DNA of 64,000 nt. It comes from Mesobacillus maritimus. GTDB lineage: Bacteria; Bacillota; Bacilli; Bacillales; Cytobacillaceae. The notes under the pieces were generated by a model that worked only from the letters and a program-made list of their open reading frames with translations, searched no databases and was not told the origin of the DNA. The stretch covers positions 1-64,000 of the forward strand of contig NZ_JAMBNR010000011.1 in the NCBI RefSeq assembly GCF_023715205.1. The letters are read 5' to 3'. The translations under genes were made by a program, and so were the position numbers. Of this stretch, positions 51,029-59,112 are shown in pieces. Position 1 is the stretch's first letter; every line of letters begins with the position of its first letter.

Positions 51029-52207
51029 ATGAGAATTGGTCTTTTTACAGATACCTATTTTCCACAGATAAATGGAGTGGTCTCATCCATCTGTATGTTA
51101 AAAGAGAATCTTGAAAAGTTGGGACATCAAGTTTTTGTTTTTACCATAACAGACCCTACGGTAACAAAGGATGAACCGAATATTTATCGAGTTCCCAGTC
51201 TGCCATTTGCAAAGGCTTGGCGGTTAGGAATGTTCTATCATCCCCGTTTAGCAAGAACAATTAAGAGGCTGCAGCTGGACGTCATCCATACACATACTGA
51301 ATTTTCATTAGGTATATTTGGTAGAGCTATGGCTCGAGAATTACAAATACCCCTTCTACATACTTACCACACAATTTTCGAGAATTATACACACTATATC
51401 GTTAAGTTTCCGGCTCTCGAGCCAATTGCTAAAAGTGCAGTTAGGAAAATCAGTGCCAACTTCTGTAATGCGGTTGATCGAGTGATTGTCCCCACAGAAA
51501 AAGTGAAGGATTTGCTTTTATCTTATCAAGTGAGGCAAAAGATTTCTGTAATTCCAACAGGGATTCAACTACATAAATTTTCTAATGCCAAAGGCAAATC
51601 AAATGCCATTTTAAAAATAAGGGCAGATTTAGGAATACGACAGACTGATCGCGTGCTTCTATATGTCGGAAGGTTAGCTGTAGAAAAAAATATAGGAGAG
51701 CTCATAGAATCCTTAAAGTCGTATTTGCATCAAAAGCAAGAGATGAAATTTGTTCTAATTGGTGATGGACCCGCCAAAGGGGATTTAGAGGAGATGACTA
51801 AGAGTTTTGGAATTCAAGAACAAACCTTCTTTGTTGGAGAAAAACCTTATGCTGAGATTGGCGACTACTATCAATTAGGAGACGTCTTTATTAGCGCTTC
51901 CCAAAGTGAAACGCAAGGGCTCACCTATATTGAAGCGATGGCATCTGGTTTACCCGTTGTCGCAAAAGCAGACCGTTGTTTAGACGGTGTGCTTGAAAAC
52001 AATGTGAACGGGTTTACTTTTCGTGACAAACACGAACTTCAGTCCGCTTTAGATTGGATCTTATCCAATGATTTTGAAAAAGAAAGATTGTCGCATGGAG
52101 CGATCCATTCAGTTGAAAAATTTTCTGACGTGTATTACGCGAAAAAAATTGAAGCGATTTATCAACATGTTTGGAATGTTCATGTCATAAATAAAAAAGT
52201 TTCATAG
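51029..52207 (+). CDS. Family 4 glycosyltransferase, probable diglucosyl-diacylglycerol synthase type
   Basis: This 392-aa GT-B enzyme starts MRIGLFTDTYFPQINGVVSS and has IHTHTEFSLGIFGRAMAREL, then TYHTIFENYTHYI, PTGIQLHKFS, VGRLAVEKNIGELI and a C-terminal SASQSETQGLTYIEAMASGL (E-x7-E nucleotide-sugar motif). These features match the alpha-glucosyl-diacylglycerol synthase branch of GT4, which transfers a hexose from a UDP-sugar to a membrane lipid. The acceptor is inferred. The gene stands alone. Confidence 0.88.
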   Translation: MRIGLFTDTYFPQINGVVSSICMLKENLEKLGHQVFVFTITDPTVTKDEPNIYRVPSLPFAKAWRLGMFYHPRLARTIKRLQLDVIHTHTEFSLGIFGRAMARELQIPLLHTYHTIFENYTHYIVKFPALEPIAKSAVRKISANFCNAVDRVIVPTEKVKDLLLSYQVRQKISVIPTGIQLHKFSNAKGKSNAILKIRADLGIRQTDRVLLYVGRLAVEKNIGELIESLKSYLHQKQEMKFVLIGDGPAKGDLEEMTKSFGIQEQTFFVGEKPYAEIGDYYQLGDVFISASQSETQGLTYIEAMASGLPVVAKADRCLDGVLENNVNGFTFRDKHELQSALDWILSNDFEKERLSHGAIHSVEKFSDVYYAKKIEAIYQHVWNVHVINKKVS

Positions 52208-52522
52208 AATAGAACGGGAAGTCCTCTAGGTTACGGATGTTAAAAATTGAAACAAATTTGTTAAATGGTTTTTCAAACAAATCAGTAAAAATGAGGTACA
52301 ATATCATATGTAGTCGGTAAGCCTATTTCAAAAATAGGATGATTTATGAAAATGGGTGAACGGCTTAAGACCTTGTCTTGGTTTAAGGTTGATTATTTGA
52401 ATTCAGGTAAAGGAAGGAGGAGATGAAGGGAGCGCTTTAGAAAAAATGAAGTTGGATAGATTGGTGTTCGCCATCAGATCATTTCATGTGAAATCAAAGA
52501 ATAAAAGCGAGGGAACTTTATA
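52208..52522. other. Intergenic region with possible very short frames
   Basis: No gene of recognised family. A GGAAGGAGGAG at about 52413-52423 is followed by a five-codon frame, and a 25-codon frame from 52446 ends by overlapping the next start codon (TAATG at 52521). These may be leader peptides or chance. Confidence 0.3.
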
Positions 52523-52705
52523 ATGTGGGTAATTACTGTGTATACAAAAAACGATATTCAAATGTACGAATTTGAAAATCAAGAAGAGGCAAAAGAAACG
52601 TTTAAGAAACTAAAAGGAAACAAAGTTCTTAGTGAGGTCATCTACTACAACGACTTTGATGAAAACCTTATTGAAGAAGCTTATCTAAACTCAAAAGTAT
52701 CTTAA
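52523..52705 (+). CDS. Small conserved-type protein of unknown function
   Basis: This 60-aa protein reads MWVITVYTKNDIQMYEFENQ, then EEAKETFKKLKGNKVLSEVI and YYNDFDENLIEEAYLNSK. It has a beta-alpha-beta look like small Bacillus proteins of the ribosome-hibernation-promoter size class, but no family is recognised. The ATG has GAGGG nine bases upstream. It lies between the glycosyltransferase and the c-di-AMP riboswitch. Confidence 0.6.
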   Translation: MWVITVYTKNDIQMYEFENQEEAKETFKKLKGNKVLSEVIYYNDFDENLIEEAYLNSKVS

Positions 52706-52754
52706 AAGAGATATGCCTTTTTACTTACCTAATACCAACTAAAAAGTTTCCATT

Positions 52755-52890
52755 TTCTAAATCGCCGAAACCACAGTGTGCGGGGGACCCATCTGGATTC
52801 ATGTGGATCCAAGGGGTGAATCCTTTTATAGGTAGGGCTACTCATGGCCCGAACCCGACAGCTAACCTCGTAAGCGTTATAGAGAAGGAG
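52755..52890 (+). promoter_or_regulatory. c-di-AMP riboswitch (ydaO/yuaA class)
   Basis: The segment has the class hallmarks in order: TCGCCGAAACCAC, GCGGGGGACCCAT, a stem with GGATTCATGTGGATCC, AAGGGGTGAATCC, TAGGTAGGGCTA, and GGCCCGAACCCGACAGCTAA with CCTCGTAAGCG and GAAGGAG. An intrinsic terminator follows at 52918-52962. In this class c-di-AMP binding favours termination. The known regulon is potassium and osmolyte transport and cell-wall genes; here the next gene is the AGCS symporter, 370 bases beyond the terminator. Confidence 0.93.
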
Positions 52891-52917
52891 TGTGGAGCTT
52901 ATGCTATCCAAAGGGAT

Positions 52918-52964
52918 GTGTCTACAAGTCGTCATGATTGATGAACTTGTAGACACTTTTTTGT
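52918..52964 (+). terminator. Expression-platform terminator of the c-di-AMP riboswitch
   Basis: GTGTCTACAAGT (52918-52929) and ACTTGTAGACAC (52945-52956) form a perfect 12-bp stem, followed by TTTTTTG. Confidence 0.88.
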
Positions 52965-52976
52965 TTTTTGGACAAA

Positions 52977-53005
52977 GGGACAGGCACCATGTCCCGCTGT
53001 TTTTT
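52977..53005 (+). terminator. GGGACA palindrome, second terminator-like hairpin
   Basis: GGGACA (52977-52982) and TGTCCC (52990-52995) pair around GGCACCA and are followed by GCTGTTTTTTG. The motif GGGACAGGCACCATGTCCC belongs to the same palindrome family as 39976 and 50687. It comes only 20 bases after the riboswitch terminator. Confidence 0.65.
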
Positions 53006-53269
53006 GATCGATTAATGGGAACCGAACTTGATGACCATTACGGATCTGTTGTTGATTCCACCGATCATTCTCCCTAACTACTTCCCCCCTCGATATTACA
53101 AGCATCATATAGATTAGTAACTGTCTCAAGAAAAACGGAGAGAAAATACTAGTTCCATTTTATCAGTTGAATAAGGTTGACGTTCGATAAAAACGGTTCA
53201 AAATGATGATTATTGCATCTTCCATTCACTTTCGAGTAGATGTACAATTAAAGAATGATTTTACAAACT

Positions 53270-53288
53270 TTTTACATAAAATGTAAAA
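53270..53288. promoter_or_regulatory. Candidate operator before the AGCS symporter
   Basis: TTTTACAT-AAA-ATGTAAAA is a perfect 8-3-8 inverted repeat 41 bases before the symporter start codon. It suggests that this gene has its own regulated promoter in addition to any read-through from the riboswitch. The binding protein is unknown. Confidence 0.5.
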
Positions 53289-53329
53289 TTATAAACTCAA
53301 TGTAAGGCGTCTTCACAAGGAGTGTTAAG

Positions 53330-54742
53330 ATGGATCTATTAGAAATTTTGAACAAGGTTAATGGGGTTTTATGGGGAACACCAAGTTTGGTCCTTTTATG
53401 CGGAACAGGTTTATTATTAACGATTCTGTTAAAAGGACTTCAATTTCGAAAGTTATTGTATGCATTTAAATTAGCTTTTACGAAAGAAGGGAATTCTAGC
53501 TCAAGTGACGAAGGGGATGTTAGTAATTTTAAGGCGTTAATGACGGCCTTAGCGGGAACCATTGGAAATGGGAACATTGCTGGGGTTGCGACGGCGATTA
53601 CAATCGGTGGCCCTGGTGCGATTTTCTGGATGTGGGTTGTTGGTTTAATCGGGATGGCGACGAAATACGCAGAGGCCTTGCTCGCCATGAAATATCGTGT
53701 GAAAAACGCAAACGGTGAGTATTCTAGTGGTCCGATGTATTATGTCGAAAAAGGACTAGGAAAAAAGTTTAAATGGTTGGCTGTCGCCTTTGCTTTATTC
53801 GGTGCGTTTGCTGCTTTAGGGATCGGGAATAGTGTGCAGTCGAATACCATTGCCAACGTAATGGAATCCTCGTTTCATGTGAGCACTATTGTCACTGCTA
53901 TTATCTTAGTTATACTTGCTGGGTTGATAACGTTTGGTGGGATTCAACGGATTAGTACTGTGGCAGGATTTTTCGTTCCAGTGATGGCTTTTTTATACAT
54001 CGGTGGGTCATTGATTATTTTAGGGGTCAACTATGACCAAATCCTTCCTTCCTTTAAATTAATTTTCTTTTATGCGTTTAATCCAGTTGCAGCAACTGGT
54101 GGTTTTGTTGGAATTGTAGTCGCTGAAGCGATTCGGAATGGAGTTTCCCGTGGGATTTTCTCCAATGAGGCCGGTCTAGGTACGGCTGCATTGATTGCAG
54201 GAAATGCGAAAACGGACCATCCGGTAAAACAAGCCCTTGTTGCGATGACAGGGACGTTTATCGTCACCATCATTGTTTGTACCATGACAGGCTTAGTCTT
54301 GGTGATCACGGGCTTCTGGGATTCAAGTGGGGGACTCATTTCTGGGGTTGCACACAATGCAGGACTTGAAGGTGGAGCACTGACACAAGCTGCCTTTGCT
54401 TCCGTGTTAGGTAAAGTAGGAGAATATATTGTTGCCTTTTCCGTTATCTTCTTTGGATTCTCAACCATTATTGGTTGGTATGTTTATGGGGAAAAATGTT
54501 TCGAGTACTTAGTCGGCGTAAAAGGAATCATGGCTTATCGAGCCGTTTACATCCTAGCAACAGGAATTGGCGCGGTCGCAAACCTAGCCACTGTTTGGGC
54601 ATTTGCTGATATGGCGAACGCTTTGATGATGATCCCGAACTTAATCGCTCTTATTCTATTAAGCAAGGTCGTTGTGAGAGAAACAAATGATTATTTTGAA
54701 AATCATTATAAAATGGCAAATTCCCAGAGGAAAGTAAGTTGA
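53330..54742 (+). CDS. Sodium:alanine (AGCS) symporter family protein
   Basis: This 470-aa protein has about ten transmembrane helices and AGCS signatures: FKALMTALAGTIGNGNIAGV, ATAITIGGPGAIFWMWVVG, LIGMATKYAEALLAMKYR, SGPMYYVEKGLGKKFKWL and VSRGIFSNEAGLGTAALIAG. It imports alanine, glycine or glutamine with Na+. AAGGAG lies before the ATG. The upstream c-di-AMP riboswitch would link its expression to osmotic or cell-wall signalling, if read-through reaches it; a palindrome near the start suggests separate control as well. Confidence 0.93.
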   Translation: MDLLEILNKVNGVLWGTPSLVLLCGTGLLLTILLKGLQFRKLLYAFKLAFTKEGNSSSSDEGDVSNFKALMTALAGTIGNGNIAGVATAITIGGPGAIFWMWVVGLIGMATKYAEALLAMKYRVKNANGEYSSGPMYYVEKGLGKKFKWLAVAFALFGAFAALGIGNSVQSNTIANVMESSFHVSTIVTAIILVILAGLITFGGIQRISTVAGFFVPVMAFLYIGGSLIILGVNYDQILPSFKLIFFYAFNPVAATGGFVGIVVAEAIRNGVSRGIFSNEAGLGTAALIAGNAKTDHPVKQALVAMTGTFIVTIIVCTMTGLVLVITGFWDSSGGLISGVAHNAGLEGGALTQAAFASVLGKVGEYIVAFSVIFFGFSTIIGWYVYGEKCFEYLVGVKGIMAYRAVYILATGIGAVANLATVWAFADMANALMMIPNLIALILLSKVVVRETNDYFENHYKMANSQRKVS

Positions 54743-54763
54743 ATGACGTATAAAAATATGTAG

Positions 54764-54800
54764 AGGTACAGAACAAAATTCGTTCTGTATCTCTTTTTTA
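54764..54800 (+). terminator. Terminator of the AGCS gene
   Basis: TACAGAAC (54767-54774) and GTTCTGTA (54782-54789) pair around AAAATTC, followed by TCTCTTTTTTATTT. Confidence 0.82.
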
Positions 54801-54895
54801 TTTGTTGCCAAAGATAATGTGATCGTTGGCAAAAAGGAAAGCATTTGATTTCAATAAGTTTTTCCCTTAAGACCAATCTATCTTTTAATTCATAC

Positions 54896-54923
54896 TTTAC
54901 AGGTAGGAATTGTATGGTATAAT
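54896..54923 (+). promoter_or_regulatory. Sigma-A-type promoter of the FbpA-like gene
   Basis: TTTACA (54896-54901) and TATAAT (54918-54923) are separated by 16 bases. The start codon follows 77 bases later. No clear Fur box could be placed. Confidence 0.6.
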
Positions 54924-54999
54924 GAAATTAAGTTAATAAAACTAAATGAAAAGATTCAGACCGATATAGAAACTTTTTAAAACCGAAGGAGTGGTTCTG

Positions 55000-55182
55000 A
55001 TGAAGAATGATAAAGAAAAAAAGCGACAAAAGCTTATCAATAAACTAATTTTACTAAACGTATATAAAATAGAAGATAAACAGCTTTATGAAATGACACT
55101 GGCAAAATTAGATTATGAATATAGAAAATATAAATCTCAAAATCATCCCCATGGTGAGTTTGGCTCAATTCAATGGGTATAA
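55000..55182 (+). CDS. Small basic protein, FbpA-like (Fur-regulated basic protein family)
   Basis: This 60-aa, Lys-rich protein contains KLINKLILLNVYKIEDKQLY and EMTLAKLDYEYRKYKSQNHP. It resembles the FbpA-type family, whose members help the FsrA small RNA in iron-sparing regulation in B. subtilis. The ATG at 55000 lies eight bases after AAGGAG; the GTG at 54991 does not fit. Iron control is implied by the family name only, as no Fur site was recognised. Confidence 0.65.
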   Translation: MKNDKEKKRQKLINKLILLNVYKIEDKQLYEMTLAKLDYEYRKYKSQNHPHGEFGSIQWV

Positions 55183-55400
55183 GTTAATTAGATAATACTG
55201 ATCTCTTTAAAATGATTAGACTGTAGGTGCTTTGCATCTGCGGTCTTTTTCTTTTTCTAGTGAGCCGTTGCTGGAAAGGGAACGACAAGGGTTACGAGAT
55301 TACGAGATCGTGCGTGGGACACGAAATGGAGTGGAAGAAAGAGAAAAGTGCTTCAAGAAAATTTTTTGAGACACCGACGGAATCCATCACCGTGCGTCTC

Positions 55401-55825
55401 GGTGCCCGTCGGCGAGGCAAAAAGCAGTCAACGGAAATCGAGAGGGCGTCTCGGTGCCCGTCGGTGAAGAAAAAAAGGCTCAACGGAAATCGAGAGAGCG
55501 TCTCGATGCCCGTGGGCAAAGAAAAAAGCAGTCAACGGAAATCGAGAGAGCGTCTCGGTGCCCGTGGGCAAAGAAAAAAGCAGTCACCGGAAATCGAGAG
55601 AGCGTCTCGGTGCCCGTGGGCAAAGAAAAAAGCGGTCAACGGTAACCGAGAGAGCGTCTCGGTGCCCGTGGGCAAAGAAAAAAGCGGTCAACGGTAACCG
55701 AGAGAGCGTCTCGGTGCCCGTGGGCAAAGAAAAAAGCAGTCACCGGTAATTGAGAGAGCATCTCGGTGCCCGTCGGCGAAGAAAAAAAGCTCAACGGAAA
55801 TCGAGAGAGCATCTCAATGCCCACC
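55401..55825. repeat. 52-bp tandem array C (eight units plus a degraded ninth)
   Basis: The block GGTGCCCGT (or close variant) recurs at 55401, 55453, 55505, 55557, 55609, 55661, 55713 and 55765, exactly 52 bases apart, and as AATGCCC at 55816. A unit reads GGTAACCGAGAGAGCGTCTC, GGTGCCCGTGGGCAAAGAAA and AAAGCGGTCAAC. It contains hairpin ACCGAGA/TCTCGGT; in some units the arm is ATCGAGA or ATTGAGA. The repeats keep all frames open for long distances because 52 is not a multiple of three and stops are scarce, which explains the spurious frames. Related arrays are A (9978) and B (30783). Confidence 0.93.
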
Positions 55826-56000
55826 TGAATAGAAAAAAGCGTTCAATGGTAACCGAGGAGTCACCCTGTTAGAAAAAGAAGGTATAAACCTTGTCATAAA
55901 ACATTCACAAGTTCATTAGAAACACCCTAACCAATTCAGTCCCTCAACCCTATTTTAACAATGAAAGGAATTTTCATAGTTGAAAGGGTTGTGGTGAAGG

Positions 56001-56999
56001 ATGGCAAAGTATCGTATGGTGCGCACTGAATTTTGGACGAATCCGATTGTTTCGGAGGAGATGACTCCGGAGGATCGCTATTTTTATCTTTATCTGCTGA
56101 CAAATCCCCATACGACTCAAATCGGGATTTATAAAATAACGAAAAAACAAATCGCCTTCGATATGGGCTATTCGATTGAGAGTGTTCAATCGTTAATCGA
56201 GCGTTTTGTCTCGCATCATAAACTAATCCGGTACAATCCAGAAACAAGAGAACTCGCAATCAAAAACTGGGGGAAAGAGAATCTTCATAAAGGCGGGAAA
56301 CCGGTTATCGATTGTATTTCTTCAGAATTAAAAGAGGTGCAGGATCATTCGCTGATTTTATATGTTGCTGAAGACATCCATAAACAAGAAATCAAGGACC
56401 TCTACGAATCCTTTTGTAAAAAAGAACAGAAGATGATTCCATTGAATAGCAATCAGCAAGAAGAAAATCAATCATACATAACAGAAGAAAATGAAATGGA
56501 CGATCCGTTCCCGTGTCGTTTTACGATACGTGGGCAAAAAGAAAAAGAAAAAGAAAATAAAAAAGAAAAACAACAACAAAAATCCTTTGATCCGAGTATA
56601 GCGAGGAACCTAAGTATGGATCCCTATTTGCAAAATGTTCCAGATGCAAAAGAAATCATTGAGTTTTGGGATTCTAATGGATTTGGATTTTCAAACATCC
56701 ATGCGAAACAGCAGTTGTTGTCGTGGTTAGAGGATTCTCGCTTTTTACAACCAAAAGCAGTGATTTTAAAAGCGATGCAGATTGCATGTATCAATAACAA
56801 ACGAAGGCTGAACTACATCGTTGGGATTCTGAAAAACTGGCAAGATGAATCATTGCTAACCGTGGAAGAAATCGATTCTTATCAAAAAAACGAAAAGCCG
56901 GAGAACCAATTTAGATCAGCAACACAACCAACATTTCCAACCGGAAGAGCCATTCCAGGTCTATTTACGCTTGATCTAACAGCAGGTGAAGAATCATGA
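56001..56999 (+). CDS. DnaD-domain replication initiation protein (phage/plasmid type)
   Basis: This 332-aa protein has an N-terminal winged-helix domain (about 1-95: VRTEFWTNPIVSEEMTPEDR, then YLLTNPHTTQIGIYKITKKQ). A hydrophilic Glu/Lys/Gln-rich linker follows (about 130-195), and then a C-terminal DnaD-like domain (about 215-290) with FWDSNGFGFSNIHAKQQLL and KRRLNYIVGILKNWQDES. Such proteins open or remodel replication origins and recruit the helicase loader. The gene overlaps the helicase gene by four bases. The chromosomal DnaD lacks this layout, so this is probably from a phage or integrated element. Confidence 0.85.
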   Translation: MAKYRMVRTEFWTNPIVSEEMTPEDRYFYLYLLTNPHTTQIGIYKITKKQIAFDMGYSIESVQSLIERFVSHHKLIRYNPETRELAIKNWGKENLHKGGKPVIDCISSELKEVQDHSLILYVAEDIHKQEIKDLYESFCKKEQKMIPLNSNQQEENQSYITEENEMDDPFPCRFTIRGQKEKEKENKKEKQQQKSFDPSIARNLSMDPYLQNVPDAKEIIEFWDSNGFGFSNIHAKQQLLSWLEDSRFLQPKAVILKAMQIACINNKRRLNYIVGILKNWQDESLLTVEEIDSYQKNEKPENQFRSATQPTFPTGRAIPGLFTLDLTAGEES

Positions 57000-58276
57000 G
57001 TATCGTTGAAAAAACGTTTTTAGGCAGCTTGATGAAGGCAGAGTATTTGATCAAGGATACAGTGATTCAACCTGAACAACTAGAAAGTACAAGGCATAAA
57101 GAATTAATGCGAAAAATGGTGGAATTGAACCGAGCTGGGAAGAATATTGATTTACTGCACTTAACCACTTTCCTTGACCTCGAGTCATTTGGAGGCATTT
57201 CCTACCTATCCGAGCTGTTGTCGTTTTCGGACGTGGAGAAATTTGATAGAACGGAGAAACTCATTCTTGAACTGTGGAAGGAGCGGGAAAAGAAGAATAT
57301 CCTGACAATCGCTGCCTTGAATGATTGGGAGATTGCCAAAGTTATAGCTGAATTGGATAAAATCAACCAAGGGAAAATGGAGGATCACACCGCCATCCAA
57401 CAGGCCTTAGCAGCCATCTATGAGGCACCGTGGGAAGATCAAGCAGCTTTGAAAACAGCGACAACTGGTATCAAACAGCTAGACGAAGTGACAGGAGGTT
57501 TCCAGGACGGGGAAGTGACCATTCTAGCGGCTAGACCTTCGATGGGGAAAACCGACGTGATGCTACATTTTGCCAAAATGGCAGGTTGGGCAGGTTATCT
57601 CCCTATCATTTTTTCATTGGAAATGCCTGAAAAACAAATCACGTCCCGGTTAATCGCTTCAACTGGGGGCTTTAACCGTGCAAAAATGCGGGACCCAAAA
57701 AGAATGTTGAATCAAATTCAAAAGAATCTATGGTGTGATGTGCTTGGAGACCTCGCAGAAACCCATACCCAAATCTTTGATGGGGCGGGACAAAGTGTTG
57801 CCGAAATGCGAGCGAAAACAAGAAAGCTGATGCATCAATTTCCAAACAAGAAACCGATACTTTTTATTGATTACTTAACACTGATTCTTCCAGATCAAAC
57901 TTACAGTGGGAACTCCCATATGCAAGTATCGGAAATATCCAAATCACTAAAAACGATGGCGAAGGAATTTAATTGCCCGGTTATTTGCTTGGCGCAGCTC
58001 AATCGCTCGGTAGAATCCAGAGCCAATAAGCGGCCGCTGATGTCAGATATTCGGGAATCGGGTAGTGTCGAACAAGATGCGGATGTCATTTTGTTTTTAT
58101 ACCGAGAAGCATATTATGAAAAGGAATCTCAGGATCACTCCCTTGAAATCATTATCTCGAAAAACCGAAACGGTCCAGTGGGAACAGTCGCTGTGAATTA
58201 CAACGTACATACAGGGAGAATTGAGGACCAAAAGGGACAGAACTTCCCCTTGCATGACCTTAAAGCACGAAACTAA
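56996..58276 (+). CDS. DnaB-like replicative DNA helicase
   Basis: This 426-aa protein has a DnaB N-terminal domain (about 1-105: EKTFLGSLMKAEYLIKDTVI) and a RecA-like helicase domain. The helicase domain has Walker A ARPSMGKTDVM, SLEMPEKQITSRLIASTGGF, Walker B PILFIDYLTLI, PVICLAQLNRSVESRANKRP and arginine-finger-region SDIRESGSVEQDADVILFLY. It unwinds DNA 5' to 3' as a hexamer. Shorter than chromosomal DnaC (~454 aa), it probably belongs to the same element-derived module as the DnaD protein. Confidence 0.92.
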   Translation: MSIVEKTFLGSLMKAEYLIKDTVIQPEQLESTRHKELMRKMVELNRAGKNIDLLHLTTFLDLESFGGISYLSELLSFSDVEKFDRTEKLILELWKEREKKNILTIAALNDWEIAKVIAELDKINQGKMEDHTAIQQALAAIYEAPWEDQAALKTATTGIKQLDEVTGGFQDGEVTILAARPSMGKTDVMLHFAKMAGWAGYLPIIFSLEMPEKQITSRLIASTGGFNRAKMRDPKRMLNQIQKNLWCDVLGDLAETHTQIFDGAGQSVAEMRAKTRKLMHQFPNKKPILFIDYLTLILPDQTYSGNSHMQVSEISKSLKTMAKEFNCPVICLAQLNRSVESRANKRPLMSDIRESGSVEQDADVILFLYREAYYEKESQDHSLEIIISKNRNGPVGTVAVNYNVHTGRIEDQKGQNFPLHDLKARN

Positions 58277-58739
58277 ACACGATAGAAAATTCATAAACCG
58301 ATGTGTTTTTCACATGCTTGTGAAAGATCTGTACCTAGACGCGATTACTTTAGAACAATCTTCCTTGGCCCATTATCTCTACCATTTACTTGCAGAAGGG
58401 ATCATTTCAGCCGATGATCCGATTGAGTCCTTAAATCTTGATCAAGCCGACCATCAAAAAGTAGCGGAAATGATTCAAACCAATCTACTGGGTTTTCATA
58501 AGGTAGGCATCTACTCACTAAAAAGAAATGCCAAGGAGTTTGTGTTTATCTTTGCTCACAATAAGCAAGAGGCAATTGAATTCTATACCGAATCATTTCA
58601 GCAATCCCCATTGAACTGTCACGAATATTCACTAGATTTCGAGCTTGCTAGAGGAAAGGGTGTTATTTCGTTTCGGGACATGAGGAAGGAATATGAACGG
58701 TTTCCAGTGATAGCGGGTTTTTTTACGCGGGGGGAGTGA
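58254..58739 (+). CDS. Protein of unknown function, third gene of the replication module
   Basis: This 161-aa protein starts at an ATG at 58254 that overlaps the end of the helicase gene by 23 bases; an ATG at 58314 is the alternative. Neither has a clear binding site, so translation may be coupled to the helicase. It reads LDAITLEQSSLAHYLYHLLA, KVAEMIQTNLLGFHKVGIYS and EFVFIFAHNKQEAIEFYTES. No family is recognised. Position suggests a role in replication or its control. Confidence 0.6.
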   Translation: MTLKHETKHDRKFINRCVFHMLVKDLYLDAITLEQSSLAHYLYHLLAEGIISADDPIESLNLDQADHQKVAEMIQTNLLGFHKVGIYSLKRNAKEFVFIFAHNKQEAIEFYTESFQQSPLNCHEYSLDFELARGKGVISFRDMRKEYERFPVIAGFFTRGE

Positions 58740-58824
58740 AGGCGATTCACGGGGAGAAGGAAAGGTTTCTTTCTCCCCAATATGAATGTCCCCGTTTGGA
58801 GTAATAATGGGTTTTAAAAAATCG

Positions 58825-58879
58825 CTAAAAATCTATTCCTTGTTATAGTTTTAAACTATAACAAGGAATAGATTTTTAG
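58825..58879. repeat. Perfect 27-bp inverted repeat
   Basis: The left arm (58825-58851) begins CTAAAAATCTATTCCTTGTT and the right arm (58853-58879) ends with its exact complement, with one T between. There are no mismatches over 27 bases. It follows the replication module and precedes the methionine genes, so it may serve as terminator; the extreme length and perfection are unusual for one. Confidence 0.85.
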
Positions 58880-58929
58880 TGTTACATTATATCACTTTTT
58901 TCATGATACACTTCTTGAAAGGATCAAAC

Positions 58930-59042
58930 GAATGACAGACAAATCATGTTCTGGAGAAGAGACTGAAAGATAAGATGTCTGTAGTCCAGGAGCAATCTTG
59001 TTTTTTCAGAGCCTTTCTTCTATCAAAGAAGGTTCTTTATTT
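58930..59042 (+). promoter_or_regulatory. Unassigned structured leader with terminator before yitJ-metH
   Basis: A terminator (AGAGCCTTTCTTC 59008-59020 with GAAGGTTCT 59028-59036, then TTATTT) lies about 75 bases before the yitJ start, as in an attenuated leader. Upstream, ACAGAC (58935-58940) can pair with GTCTGT (58977-58982) and CTGGA (58951-58955) with TCCAG (58985-58989); the two pairings cross, giving a pseudoknot or alternative folds. The S-box (SAM-I), T-box and cobalamin motifs usual for methionine genes are not present. Confidence 0.45.
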
Positions 59043-59112
59043 ATATCTGGAAATTACTGAATAAATCGACTAAATTGAGAAATCAGTCAGCATGATAGGG
59101 AGAGGAATAAGA

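Noticed and set aside
52892-53077. 61-codon frame after the c-di-AMP riboswitch
   Set aside because: It spans the riboswitch terminator and a palindrome and has no family; not a credible target gene.
55227-55824. Long frames of 60-156 codons in both directions
   Set aside because: They are produced by the 52-bp array, whose units lack stops in several frames; the repeated peptides have no binding site or family.
58880-59112. S-box, T-box or cobalamin riboswitch before yitJ-metH
   Set aside because: None of the conserved blocks of these classes is present; listed instead as an unassigned leader.
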